Positions 27,363 to 37,997 of a DNA stretch of 64,000 bases are shown one piece after another. Within the stretch, counting starts at the first letter, position 1. Every line of letters begins with the position of its first letter. The stretch lies in assembly GCA_014925825.1 (NCBI GenBank), contig JACGCK010000029.1:186001-250000 (forward strand), written 5' to 3'. The position numbers were made by a program, and so were the translations under genes. The stretch is from Pholiota molesta. Taxonomy: Eukaryota; Basidiomycota; Agaricomycetes; Agaricales; Strophariaceae. Below the pieces are notes generated by a model. The model ran no database searches and was not told where the DNA came from. It was given only the letters and a program-made list of their open reading frames with translations.

Positions 27363-28145
27363 TGGCTGTAATGTGGAAGCAAGAGTAGGGCTCCCAATGC
27401 GCAGGAGGGCCAGGCTTTGTATTGTACTGTGCATTTCTGATGACAAGCCGCAGCATCTCACTAAGGCTAAGGCAAGCACCAATAGTGGACGTCAGGTGCG
27501 CTGTGCGCAGCCGAGATAGATACGCAGTCTACCGGATCCATTTAACTTGACTGCGGAGTGTGGGCTGGAATATCGATAGTAATGATACAGAGATTATAAA
27601 AGAGGACAGCATTGCACATCACAATTTTTAAGACACTAGCCGCTGACTCCTAGCGCCTGGCAGTACAGCTCATGCATGAAATCAGGCGCACGCGCGGCCC
27701 CACGCCGCACGGACTTCGCGCAGAATTACATCTTCTGTCAATCTTTCGATACAAGCGGCCTTGATAGTTACTGTCAACATGTCAACCCTACTTATGTGAA
27801 GCAAAGGTCAGAGGCTAGCTTGAACGAATAGGCGCTCGTCAGCCCAATCAGCGCCTATTGATGGCACGCGTCATAATTTCATTCTAAACTTGGATTAAGT
27901 ATCGAACTTGCACTTCTGAATGCTGTGTAGAATGGGAGTGCACAACACTGACATAAATTCAAAAGAGCTATCCTGGTTAGTTTCCAGAGCCCGTGAATGG
28001 GCTCAGAATAGAGACAAAGACAGCTTGATCATAAGTCCAGCGCATGGATATCCGATATAGAATATATCTACTACTTCAATTCTAATCGTGTAGACGAACT
28101 CTATAGAATGTCGGCTTCCATTCATCATTAGTACCAACCAACCTT
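27363..28145. other. Intergenic region with hairpin copy 2
   Basis: No supported gene. Contains the DUF7330-type promoter, the 3' flank of AA9 copy 1 and the second inverted-repeat element at 27827-27859. Confidence 0.45.
27827..27859. repeat. Inverted-repeat hairpin element, copy 2
   Basis: Perfect 10-bp arms AATAGGCGCT (27827-27836) and AGCGCCTATT (27850-27859) around a 13-base loop. Arm sequence is identical to the copy at 25770, and the loop start CGT is also shared. See copy 1. Confidence 0.65.
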
Positions 28146-29358
28146 TCACCCAGACCAGACAGCCTGTTGGGAAAGTATGATGTTATATTAACGATCACAG
28201 GTAATAGAAACGGAAACCACTCACAGGTCCCGGTTGCACGTAGGTGGTAGGAATAGCTATAAAATAGCATGATTAGAGATTGGTCATGTAATATTTCCCG
28301 TTATTGGCTCACGATAATAGATATCGATCAAGATTCCGGGTTCCTATAACAAGAAAGAATCATATCCTGTCAAATAACCACTTTGGCTGAGCGTCTCACA
28401 TTTCCAGTGTAAACTCCTGGGATGGCGACAAGAGGTCCAGGGGTGCCGCTGCCACCGCCGGTTACGTTGATCTGTGCGCAGCTGAGGTAGAATTGGGCTA
28501 GAACGATAAGATCATCAAATATCGTACTTCATGAGTTAATTACTTACCGCCTCCAAAAGTCGAAGCTGCATGTATGGCAATTTGTTCGAGGCGAACAAGG
28601 TATTGGCCAGAGGGAAGGGACTTAGGGAGGGCGAAGCTGTAGGATGCAGCTCTGAACAATATCAGTTTCATTTGGTCACCAAAAAAGAAAACGGGCATTT
28701 TACTTTGGGCTGGAAAGGTGATGGACGTGCCACCGTCGGTGACTGCCGAAATCTGGTAGACCTGTACAACGAGAACATTCGTCAATGGGGTAGACAGTAA
28801 GTATGGAAGATATGTTACCTTGAACCAGACAGAGCCACTTCCATCCCATGTGGACACATCCGTGCCGGATGGGGCCTTCGCCATGTAGACATTGATGACC
28901 TAAACACCACCTTTTAGTACCCCATGGTCGCATACGCTGGAATAGATTATCGGAACATACACCGGGATGGTAAACAGCCTGGCTGGCCTGGATACCAATG
29001 GTCGAACCTGCAGCGACCGTGGCTGTAGTAGCACGGAGAGTGGAGTATGCAGAGTTGTAGCACCTAAATCAGCGCTCGTCACATCGGTGACCTATTGTTT
29101 TATTGTATGAGTCTAGAGCTAGGAGGCCGTAGAGAAAACTCACAGGAGCGTTGCTCTGGAAGTTGTTAGTCTGCCTCACATCACTCCAGGCTGGAGTAAC
29201 AGCACCATTGGCGATGAGGAGGGAAAGGTATCTGACACAATTCACTCATTTTTAGCTTCCTGCTCGAGAATCATAGTGAATTGAAGGAACGTACAGTGTG
29301 ATGAAGCAAGAGTTGCAAAAGAGAGCAACACCGCTGTAAGGATCTTGCCAGAAAACAT
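28146..29358 (-). CDS. AA9 lytic polysaccharide monooxygenase, copy 1 (frame damaged)
   Basis: Secreted copper enzyme that oxidatively cleaves cellulose and related glucans. About nine exons on the minus strand from the ATG at 29358: signal peptide [20 protein letters not shown], then the N-terminal His that forms the copper brace, [44 protein letters not shown] (second copper His), [44 protein letters not shown] (axial Tyr), [30 protein letters not shown] and a short last exon AVWSG with stop at 28146-28148. No CBM1 is attached. Two single-base losses break the frame relative to copy 2: one near 29218, just after YTFP, and one near 29068, where DLRCYN should be. All other junctions fit. Either a young pseudogene or a consensus error. 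Confidence 0.85.
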
Positions 29359-32183
29359 CTTGAGGACTACTAGAATGGTTCAGTAATCTTGTTTTGTAAG
29401 TGTTTCCGAGGGCATCTTATAGTCGCAGAAAGAGCTCTCGAAATACTGTTCCAGCATATAATCTCTGACCTACATAGTGTCGCCATGATGGATTCGTCAT
29501 ATCCCTGGCCTTCTTTTCTCTCCGCGCGCTATTTTAAAGCGCCTTTCCGTCCAATAGGAGCTCGTTCATGGTTCTGGGTCTCCGAGATCTCAACGAAACT
29601 GAGGCCATGTGGCAGAGCTTCACCCTAAAGGTTGAGTCGGTTCCTAAGCAGTCGAACGGAAAGGGATATTCCTCGGGCTCCACGAGTGATCAAAAAGCAG
29701 CAATTGGGGTTTGAATTAGCATGTTGATCGAAGGCGGGTCAGAATTGCGGGTTCATGAGAAGATAAACAGGTCACAAGGAGTCTGCAATGAGCTTCGTGT
29801 ATACATGGGTGCAAGCAAGGTGCAAGTAGTCAGCAAGCGAGGGCACCTGGTCCACTGGGTAAGACTGAAGACTGTAGACTGAAGACTGGCAAGTTCCGGT
29901 GCCGTGCGGATGCCGCTGCCTGCTGCTCTCGGCACTTTCGGGATGTTTGACCTCCTCTGTAATTCCTTTTTTCCGAGGCACTTCGTCGCCGCCACTGTCG
30001 TCGGTCCACACGACGTCACACGACGCCTGTTCATTTCACCGGCCATATACGACGCGCCTACGTCTACCCCCACCACCGACTCTCGCTCGCCGCGCCCGCA
30101 TCCACTCCCACCACAGTTGTCAACTCGCGGTGACCATCCACTACCATTGCGCGCTCCTAGTCGCCACCACGCGCAGAAGCTCGGAAATGCATACAAACAT
30201 TTACGCCCACGACCAAGGTGTCCGGGAGGTACGAAGGAGGTGTGAGGAGCGGAATGACGTGTCGTCGCCATCTCGCCTCACAGGTCTGTCCCCTCCCCTG
30301 TTTGCAGCCACTGCTCGCTGACGTGACTTGTCCCGACGCCAGTGCAATCCCGCTTCGGCCTGCCCACCTCGATTCGCCGCCTGCCCTCCTCCATCCGCTA
30401 TGCCCGTTTCCATTCGCCACGCAACAGTCACATCCGCCCCGCCGCTGTTTCGCCCGAATGCCGCCCAACATCAATTTGCACCGCCCACCACGACTCGCAC
30501 CACGCCCGCCTCGAGCAGTTGTGCGCCCGAGCTCGCGACCATCCGGTTTGGCCGGGATAATGCGAGGGCACCTTACGCGCCACGATGACGCCGCATGTGT
30601 TAGGCGAAATCGGCGGGTGTTCCCAACTGACACCGTCCGGACTTATTACATGCACATCACCCGTCGCCGCACTGTCACTCGCGGGCCCTAGCAGCGCCCC
30701 GCCCAGGCGCTCGCACTGTAGCTGCACGGCCGCATCCCGCTCGTCGGGCGAGTGCGGGCGGTCCTGCTCGGCGTGGCTTGGGCGTGGCGGTGCCTCGCTG
30801 CCCCCGTCGGCACTGCTTTGCACCCGTTGGATGCACCTCCCACCCCCCTGCACCGTCTGTGCATACAAAGGTGCTGCTCGTAAAGCAGTTCCTGCGGTGC
30901 AAAGACGCAAGAGGGGGGGTTTTTGATCTACATTGAGGGTGCCCTCCGGGCAACTCTACAGATCTCGGATGTCCACGGCCCCAACGACAAGCACATTTTT
31001 AAACCGTCTACATGTTCAAAGAGGCTGCATGCATTGCAGCCTCTGCGGCATCGAGTTGGCATCGAGACGCTTGACCCTGGAGGTGCGGTGCTTGATGGGA
31101 GCGAAGACCGTGTAAAAAACATTAATCCACAAACAAGATAGTATGTATGGATGGTTTACGAGGACTGACAGCGATCCATGCCTCCCGCCTTTGAAGTGTG
31201 CTCGGTGTTCTGTCAGCAACAACATTGGTCATACTGGAAGCCTCTGCGAACGCTGCAGCCCGCGGCACCTTACGCAGTTGGCGATGAGGAGTCCACTGTC
31301 CGGACAACCAAACCAATGACCTTCGCTAGTTTTCGAGGATGGCACCAACCATGAAACCGTGGTATTACTCCCGACGGCTGCCTACTTGTCGAATTTACAA
31401 ACTCATGGATCACCATTTTAATGTAGAAATTTGTTCAAATTGATTGCCATGAAGATGTTATTTACAATCTACATTACTCATGAAATTGCACTAGAAGTAT
31501 AAGTTTTGTACGAATGAAGGTGGAGAGCAAGGAACAAGGCAGAGTACACCGCTGATTTTCTGCGCAGTTGACAAGAACACATAAGACGGAAACGGGTACT
31601 TAGACGGTGTTGAGACGGTGATCCTGCGGTGATCTGTGCAGTGCGTATGCGCGGCGAGGCGCGCTGAGGCGCAGGCCGACGCCATGCCGTTGTTTGTTTC
31701 GTCTGGAGGTAACCGGGTATCAGGTGTGCCGAGTCTCCGAGTCCACAGTCTACAGTCTTACCCGGCGGGCCCGGTCTTCTGCAGCAAGCGGTGAAAGAGA
31801 GTTGAGGTTAAAATTCGGAATAGGCGGTCCGGAATCCGGATGCGCGTACTGCAAGCTACTTACAGAATATATAATGTGCTGTGGTTCTGCTGTGGCTTGG
31901 CTGTGGCTTAAAATACGCCATGCTTTCCATAGCGTAAATAATAGCTAGAGAGTTTAGCGGCCTCTGCACGAACAGATAGTCTTTGGAAATACAAAACACT
32001 GGAGAACCCACAAAAAGACTTAGGCTCTATGTGCCAACGAACTAGAAGCAAAAAGGGGACGAATGGGTCAAGATAGACAAAGACGGCATAACTACAAGTA
32101 CAGTATCCGATATAATTCGGCTAGGTTAGATTTGAGGTAGATGGGGTTCTATCGAATTGCCATTATCGGCACTAATGAACCTT
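29359..32183. other. Interval between the AA9 genes, including a GC-rich block
   Basis: The first 330 bases are the AA9 copy 1 promoter (TATA-like TATAAG complement at 29416-29421, CCAATAGGAG at 29551-29560), matching the promoter of copy 2. From about 29.9 to 30.9 kb the composition becomes notably GC-rich, with overlapping open frames on both strands rich in Pro, Arg, Ala and Ser; none shows a domain or splice logic, so I do not call a gene. The rest, to 32.18 kb, is ordinary AT-richer intergenic sequence and the 3' flank of AA9 copy 2. Confidence 0.45.
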
Positions 32184-33439
32184 TCACCCAGACCAGACAG
32201 CCTATTGGGAAAATATAAAATTAGATTAGTACCGCGCAGATATAATAAGATGCAGAAAATACTTACAGGTCCAGGTTGGACGTAAGTAGCAGGAATGGCT
32301 AGAAAATAGGAATGTTATCCGTTAGAAATTGACCTATGAACTGATTCCCATTATTAGCTTACGGTAGTAGATGTCAATCAAGATTCCGGGTTCCTATAAG
32401 GGAATAGAATTCAAATCCTGTTAGAAATCAATGGGATTCAACGTCTCACATTTCCAGTGTAGACTCCTGGGATGGCGACAAGAGGTCCAGGGGTGCCACT
32501 TCCACCGCCAACGACGTTGACCTGCGCACAGCTGAGGTAGAATTGAGCTAGAACAACAGGATCAGTATATTTATCGTAGAGAGTCAAATTAGTAGCTTAC
32601 CGCCTCCGAAAGTCGATGCGACGTGCAAGGCAATTTGCTCAACGCGGACGAGGTACTGGCCAGAAGGAAGGGCCGTGGGGATGTTGAAGCTGTAGGACAG
32701 AGCATCTAAACGACGAAATCAATGCTTAGTAGGGATCCAGTCATGATAGACAAAACAGTATATAATCACTTTGAGAAGGGAAGGTGATGGTAGTTCCACC
32801 GTCAGTAACTGCAGAGATTTCGTAAACCTATGTCATAGCATTGAGAAACACGACGTCAGTTGAAAGAAATCGAAGTTCAAGGAGACACTTATTACCTTGA
32901 ACCAAACGGAGCCGCTTCCATCCCAGCCAGTCACGTTGCTGGGGGCCTTGGCCATGTAGATGTTTACAACCTGATGTTCAGAAGTAAGCACCGACTATCC
33001 ATCGTCGTCAGAGATATCACTGAGACGTACACCGGGGTGGTAAACGGGCCCGTTAGCCTGGATGCCGATAGAAGATCCAGCCGAGACGGTGGCCGTGGCA
33101 GGCTCATAGGTGGGGAAGTCAGAGTTGTAGCATCTCAAGTCAGAACTAGTAACATCGGTGACCTGTTTTTTATTATAATGAATTTAGATTTGAGGAGTCA
33201 GTGGATAAAAGCTTACAGGGGCATTACTGTCGTAGTTGTTTGTCTGCCTCACATTGGCCCATGCGGCTGTAACGACGCCATTGGAAATGAAAGAGGGGAA
33301 GGTGTCTAATGAATTGAATTACGTCTTTCAGTAACGATTCGAAAAAGACGAGAAAGAGATCGACGATCGACGTACAGTGGGCCGAGGCCAGAGTTGCGAA
33401 AGACAGCAACGCCGCAGAAAGGATATTGTTAGAGAGCAT
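32184..33439 (-). CDS. AA9 lytic polysaccharide monooxygenase, copy 2 (intact)
   Basis: Secreted copper-dependent polysaccharide monooxygenase of family AA9. Minus strand, start ATG at 33439, stop TGA at 32184-32186, about nine exons all with GT-AG borders and matching phase. Signal peptide [20 protein letters not shown] is followed at once by His-Tyr-Thr-Phe-Pro, so the mature protein begins with the catalytic His. Further marks: [47 protein letters not shown] (second copper His), [40 protein letters not shown] (axial Tyr), [34 protein letters not shown]. No cellulose-binding module, so a compact single-domain enzyme. Exon positions match copy 1 one for one. Expression is probably induced on lignocellulose; a TATA box complement lies at 33504-33511. 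Confidence 0.93.
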
Positions 33440-33790
33440 GCTGAGGATCGCTAGAGGAGTGTAGTTCACCTTGTTCTGAATATGTTTCGCAATTGCAAGT
33501 GCCATTTTATACTCGCAAAAAAGATGCTCAAAAAAAAACTTTAAGCATGTAGCATTTGCTCTGGCGTCATCGTCGTATTTTCGTCGTATTCCTGAGCTTC
33601 TTTTATCGCTGCGCACTTATTTAAAGAGTCTCCATGCCCAATAGGAACTTGTCTCTGGTACTAGCCCTCCGAGATCTTGACGAAGTTGAAGACATGTGCC
33701 AAAATTGCAGGCTAAAATTTTTCGGCAGCCTAAACGCTCGGTCGGAAAGGGATAATTCTCGGGCTTCAACAGGCTCTAAAAGTAGTTCAA
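33440..33790 (-). promoter_or_regulatory. AA9 copy 2 promoter, conserved with copy 1
   Basis: Upstream of the start on the minus strand are a TATA box (TATAAAAT as read on the minus strand, 33504-33511) about 70 bases before the ATG and a CCAAT box (complement of ATTGG at 33638-33642) about 200 bases before it. The TATA/CCAAT spacing and surrounding words such as CCAATAGGA, CTCCGAGATCT, GGAAAGGGATA and TCTCGGGCT recur in the promoter of copy 1 (29389-29690), so the regulatory region was duplicated with the gene. Confidence 0.65.
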
Positions 33791-33890
33791 AAGCATGAAC
33801 TCGCATTTAGAAATGGTGTTTTGGTCGAGAGGAGGCCCGAGCCGCGGCATGTAAGAAGGGAACAAGGTCACAGGGGATCGAGATTCGAAA

Positions 33891-34094
33891 GTCGGCACCG
33901 TGAGATGCAAGCGCAGGAGGTAGAACAGGCAATTGTTCGGAAAGGACGGTTTGAATGGGCATACTGTTAAGCTACAGACACAGAAAAGCCCTTTATCACA
34001 GGGGGATCAGAAGTCGGCACCGTGAAGGTATGCAGGCGCAGGAGGTGAAACAGGCAGATGTTCGGAAAGGAAGGTTTGCATATGCATACTGATA
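33891..34094. repeat. Direct repeat, two imperfect units 122 bp apart
   Basis: The segment starting GTCGGCACCGTGAGATGCAA at 33891 recurs at 34013 as GTCGGCACCGTGAAGGTATG. Both continue with CGCAGGAGGT, AACAGGCA, TGTTCGGAAAGGA and GCATACTG. Each unit is about 80 bases, about 80-90% alike by eye. It lies in non-coding sequence upstream of the AA9 copy 2 promoter. Confidence 0.75.
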
Positions 34095-34101
34095 AGCGAT
34101 A

Positions 34102-34872
34102 AGACCCATAAAATCCCGTACAACATGCTGTGAGCTTCAAGCAGGCTTCAAGTACGCCATACTGTGCGGCACGCTATTGGCGTATATAACAGCCAAGGAT
34201 TTCAATCCTTGGATCCAGAAATTTGCATAAATCATGAACCGCGGCTCGGTTCAACACGAAAAGAATGCATCCAGCTCCAACGATACCCTTCAGAAACAGG
34301 AGGGAAGGACGATTGAGGGCGTTCCGAGTCGAACAGAAGTGTCATCGCCTAGGAGTTGAAAGTGCGTTGAGTCGGTTATAGGCACAAGTAACTTCCTCGA
34401 ATGTTTATATTGCGCGTATAACACCAGTAGTGGTGATGTAAGTAGCATCGACGCCCAAACGTAGACTGGTACGGGTAGAGCCTTCACAGGCTGATGAGTA
34501 AGACCAAGAAGTTCAAAGGAATGTTGAGAAATGGAGGCATTCAAGACTACCAAGACTTGACCAAGACTCAAGAGCTTATCAAGAGCCCACAAATCAACCA
34601 CAAATTCAACCTAAGCCAAGAAACGAGCTCAGTGGGCCGGGATAAAGCTCGTTATCTAGAACTGAAGGAAGATCAGGGAAATCAGAACGAGATATTTGGA
34701 CTGTCCTTCAGATTGCCTTCAAATTGGATGTGGTTGACGAGAAGGTTTGGTCTTGGTTTGGTCATTGTTGTGTCCGCTGCCACTGTCGACGTCCAGCGAC
34801 GTCCAACGTTCATGCACATGTTTAGCCAGCGCCATTCACATTCTGAAGATGTTAAGATAGTTGTCTTCACGG
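34102..34872. other. Intergenic region upstream of the tRNA gene
   Basis: No supported gene. A 127-codon frame at 34494-34877 (+) has no domain and runs into the tRNA gene. Nothing else recognised. Confidence 0.4.
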
Positions 34873-35007
34873 TGTGAGATGGCCGAGCGGTCTAAGGCGC
34901 CAGACTAAGGACCAGGGCATTCGATGCCCACCAGTATAGGTACTCACGTGCCCATTAATTACGTAATCTGGTCCTCCGGGGCGAGGGTTCGAATCCCTCT
35001 CTCATCA
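34873..35007 (+). tRNA. tRNA-Leu (anticodon AAG) with a 55-nt intron
   Basis: Class II tRNA. The A box TGGCCGAGCGGTCTAAGGCG begins at 34880, the anticodon stem CCAGA (34900-34904) pairs with TCTGG (34967-34971), the loop reads CTAAGG then intron then A, placing AAG at 34907-34909, so it decodes CUU and, through inosine, neighbouring CUN codons. The intron runs about 34911-34965, directly 3' of the anticodon as required. A variable arm (CCTCCGGGG) and B box GGGTTCGAATCCC with a 5-bp T stem follow. Acceptor bases pair at 3-7; position 2 is a G-U pair and position 1 (T-C) is mismatched, which is unusual. No CCA is encoded. A 28-nt copy of the 3' end occurs at 36635. Confidence 0.9.
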
Positions 35008-36634
35008 ACTTTTTGACCTTTGTTTTTGCTCTAGATGCTTTAATACGTTGCTGGATAAAGGTAGAACTGCAAAGCAAGATCACCTTTTAGTTTTTTTTTT
35101 TGAAAGAGAAACCAAAACCCTGCTGAACAGACACTAGATGGAAGCGTTCGTCTTCTGGTAAACCGGTAACCAGTGATCGAGTTCCTCTATCAAAATTTTA
35201 TTGTAAGTACAATCCGGGAGGATTTAGGTTGACTGATCTACCCATCCCTAAACGTCTGACGCCTTGTCCAGAAATTTTTATACTGGTCCAAAGAGGCGGG
35301 TTTGCCCCAATCTTGCATGTATATCATTTTTTTGCGGAAACAATCATAGAATCGGAACGTGGAAGGCAACCCTTGATCAAGCCATTTACGAGGATGAGGA
35401 TGAGGACTGAACACTGCGCAAAACACACATGTCATATTATTTGTCATTTATGGCGGATTTTCTGAAAATTGTCTTCAAATCCACTCACCGTGAAAGGAAT
35501 TGATCCTCTCGTTACGCAAACCTCGGGGCAGCAAGGACACCATAACATGCCCGAGTGGTGATTACAGTTTGTCTACAATCAAGAAATTAATGAAATAGAG
35601 CCACATCTTCGTCAACACTGCGTCGATAAAACCCGGTATCAAGAAGATTACCACGTTGCCAACGCACGCTTCGCCACGAAAGGTAGTATCAATATACTTA
35701 GTTGTCACTGAACCCAATCCTTCCAGCGGAAAGAACTTCGCGGAACCATTGAAGAGTATCACAGAACCAAAGAGGATCGTAGGACGATCGAAACCGACTC
35801 CGTGAAATTTTTCTTTTCGAATTCCTTATTCACTACCAACTCATCCTTACAACCTAGGATGATGACGAGCAGGCTTTTGATACGGCGACGGACACCATTA
35901 GCGTGGGTGTCTTTGACTTTTGCCTTTTCAATCTTCGTGATTTGTGCCATGTCTAAACACATAACTTTAGACACAGACCTCTACCAATAACTCCAAAGCA
36001 AGAAACCGTTGGCGACATACGCCAACATATTACTCAGAATTGCCCAAATGCTGGAGCTGCGGAGTGACCTTGATTTGACTGGCTATGAGTTATGTGCATG
36101 AGCGCTCTCCTGGCATATGGATGGATGTCTCGAACTTGAAATTCCTTTGCCTGCCTTGTTGCTTGGAAGTGACCAACCAGGTAAGATTTTTTTCTATGTT
36201 TGGGAACGCTGCGCGAACAATTTTGCCAGCCAGCAGGCCAAGGGCACCTTAACAGCCTCAAGGCCCTTATCGAGCTCGAGCCTCCAGTCGACGACTCGAA
36301 TGTGTCTGTACCCGTCGTAAATTTGGAGGAAGACGAAGCAGACATTTTAAATGTCCCTCTCCCAGATCTCAAGTTTGCATTGCTTCAGCAATACTTAAAT
36401 CCGATCTTTCAGGACCGAATGATTGTTACACGAGAGTGCGTATATATTCCTATATTGCTTGCTGTAGACGCTCATAATTTTCCAATAGGCTAATGTCTTG
36501 GAAGGATCGAGTCCATTGACTAGGTAGGAGAAAGCACAAGCGGTAGGCATAAAATTCTTCATTCGTGTCGCAAGGTGTCGCAGACACTCAAAGGTTGATG
36601 GAAATCATGGAATCCGAACCCCAGAGATAAACCA
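35008..36634. other. Intergenic region with a possible coding remnant
   Basis: Mostly without recognisable features. At 36200-36493 (+) there is a 97-codon frame with an acidic, protein-like middle (SLKALIELEPPVDDS, VVNLEEDEADILNVPLPDL), but no start context, splice partners or family were recognised. It could be an exon remnant or chance. Confidence 0.4.
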
Positions 36635-36662
36635 GGGGCGAGGGTTCGAATCCCTCTCTCAT
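36635..36662 (+). repeat. 3' fragment of tRNA-Leu
   Basis: 28 bases (GGGGCGAGGGTTCGAATCCC followed by TCTCTCAT) are identical to 34978-35005, the end of the variable arm, the T arm and most of the acceptor strand of the intact tRNA-Leu 1.66 kb upstream. No anticodon or D arm precedes it, so it is not a functional tRNA. Such 3' fragments arise from partial duplication, from insertion of tRNA-derived elements, or as integration scars. Confidence 0.8.
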
Positions 36663-36876
36663 TGAAGAGCCTGACATCGTCGTGGTGCTTATGCTGGAGC
36701 TGCTGCGGCGGCATGCATACAGCTTTAACCACCAAAGTGATCAATCGAATCATACGCGGTGACGTCGGTGCCGATGCACGATGTCATCGATACATCTTCA
36801 AGATAAAAACGCCTGTCCCCTGCATTATACCTCAACACATTCAATAATCCCCCACCCACCGCCTCTAAATTTATCA

Positions 36877-37997
36877 TGTCTAGCTCATCTGCATCAACCA
36901 AAAAGCTCACTGACCACAAGATCCTCATCTTCGACGTATACGGCACCCTCGCAGTGAGTGCCTTCCTCCTCACCCTTTGCACCTCGTCTATCTTCAGTCT
37001 AAACTTATACGCTCTCGCTTTCGCTTTCATTACTGCATTTGCTTCTACTTAGGACTGGGAGTCAGGAATATTCACTGCGCTCCAGCCGCTCCTCGCGCGC
37101 TACCCCGCATCCAAGAGCTGGACGCGCGCCGAGGCCCTGTCCGCGTTCATGTCGGTGGAGGGCGATTTCCAGGCGCAGTACCCAGACATGCTGTACAACG
37201 AGCTCCTAGCAAAGCTGCACGCGACCTTGGAGGAGCGGATCAAGGCCCTGTCTGGGGGTGGCGGGCAGGAGAGTATCAGTGCAACGCTGGCGACCACAGA
37301 CCCCGCAGCCGCCTCGACCGCCGACGCCGGCGCGTCAACCTCTGCTGCAGGCGCGACCGCGCCGGGGGACGAGGACGCGCACACGGCGTTCGGCAACTCG
37401 ATCCAGCACTGGCCAGTATTCCCCGACACCGTCGACGCGCTGCGCCGCCTCGCGCCGCACTTCAAGCTCGTCGTGCTCTCCAACGTCGACCGCCAGTCCT
37501 TCCGCTACACGCACAGACTCCTCTCGGAAGGCCCCTCCGAGGCCGTCGCGAACGTGACCTCCCAGCTCCAGACGTACACCTTCCCCGACCCGAACCCGCA
37601 CAAATACTGGCACCCACAGGCCGCGCCGGGCTCCAGGTCGCCCTTCACCCTCATCATGACCGCGCAGGACACGGGGTGCTACAAGCCCGCGCTGGGCGGG
37701 TTCCGCGCGGCCCTCGATTACTTCGCGTCCCAGCCAGCGCTCTTCGGGGACCTGCAGGCTGGGCTGGGGCCAGGCGAGCAGGTCAGGGACAAGGTGCTTT
37801 CGGTGGCTCAGAGCTTGCCGCACGACCACGAAGCCGCGAGCCGGCTGGGCATGCGCAGCGTGTGGATCGATCGACAGGCAGCGGTGACTTGCAATGTTGC
37901 ACCTGGGGGGCCGGGCGCGAAGCAAAAGTGGACGTGGAGGTTTGAAACGCTGGGCGAAATGGCAGATGCGGTGGAGAAGGAGCTGCAAGAGAATTAG
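36877..37997 (+). CDS. HAD-superfamily hydrolase, type II haloacid dehalogenase-like
   Basis: Predicted hydrolase of the haloacid dehalogenase superfamily; natural substrate unknown. Exon 2 (37053-37997) codes 314 residues, exon 1 (36877-36953) about 26. Motif I DVYGTL with the nucleophilic Asp ends exon 1, and exon 2 continues ADWESGIFTAL, typical of type II 2-haloacid dehalogenases. Motif II is VVLSNVD, the lysine motif CYKPALGGFRAALDYF, and motif III SLPHDHEAASRLGMRSVWID. A low-complexity Ala/Ser/Thr/Gly insert (about residues 95-130) sits in the cap. Oddity: the only sensible start, ATG at 36877 (MSSSSAST), is one base out of frame with DVYGTL; with five instead of four A at 36901-36904 it reads KKLTDHKILIFDVYGTL. 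In the frame as given a TAG at 36882 precedes the motif with no ATG. Confidence 0.82.

Noticed and set aside
30157..30910. Long overlapping frames in the GC-rich block
   Set aside because: High GC content suppresses stop codons on both strands, so long frames are expected by chance.
36200..36493. 97-codon acidic frame after the tRNA
   Set aside because: Protein-like in the middle but without start, splice partners or family; kept only as a remark in the intergenic entry.
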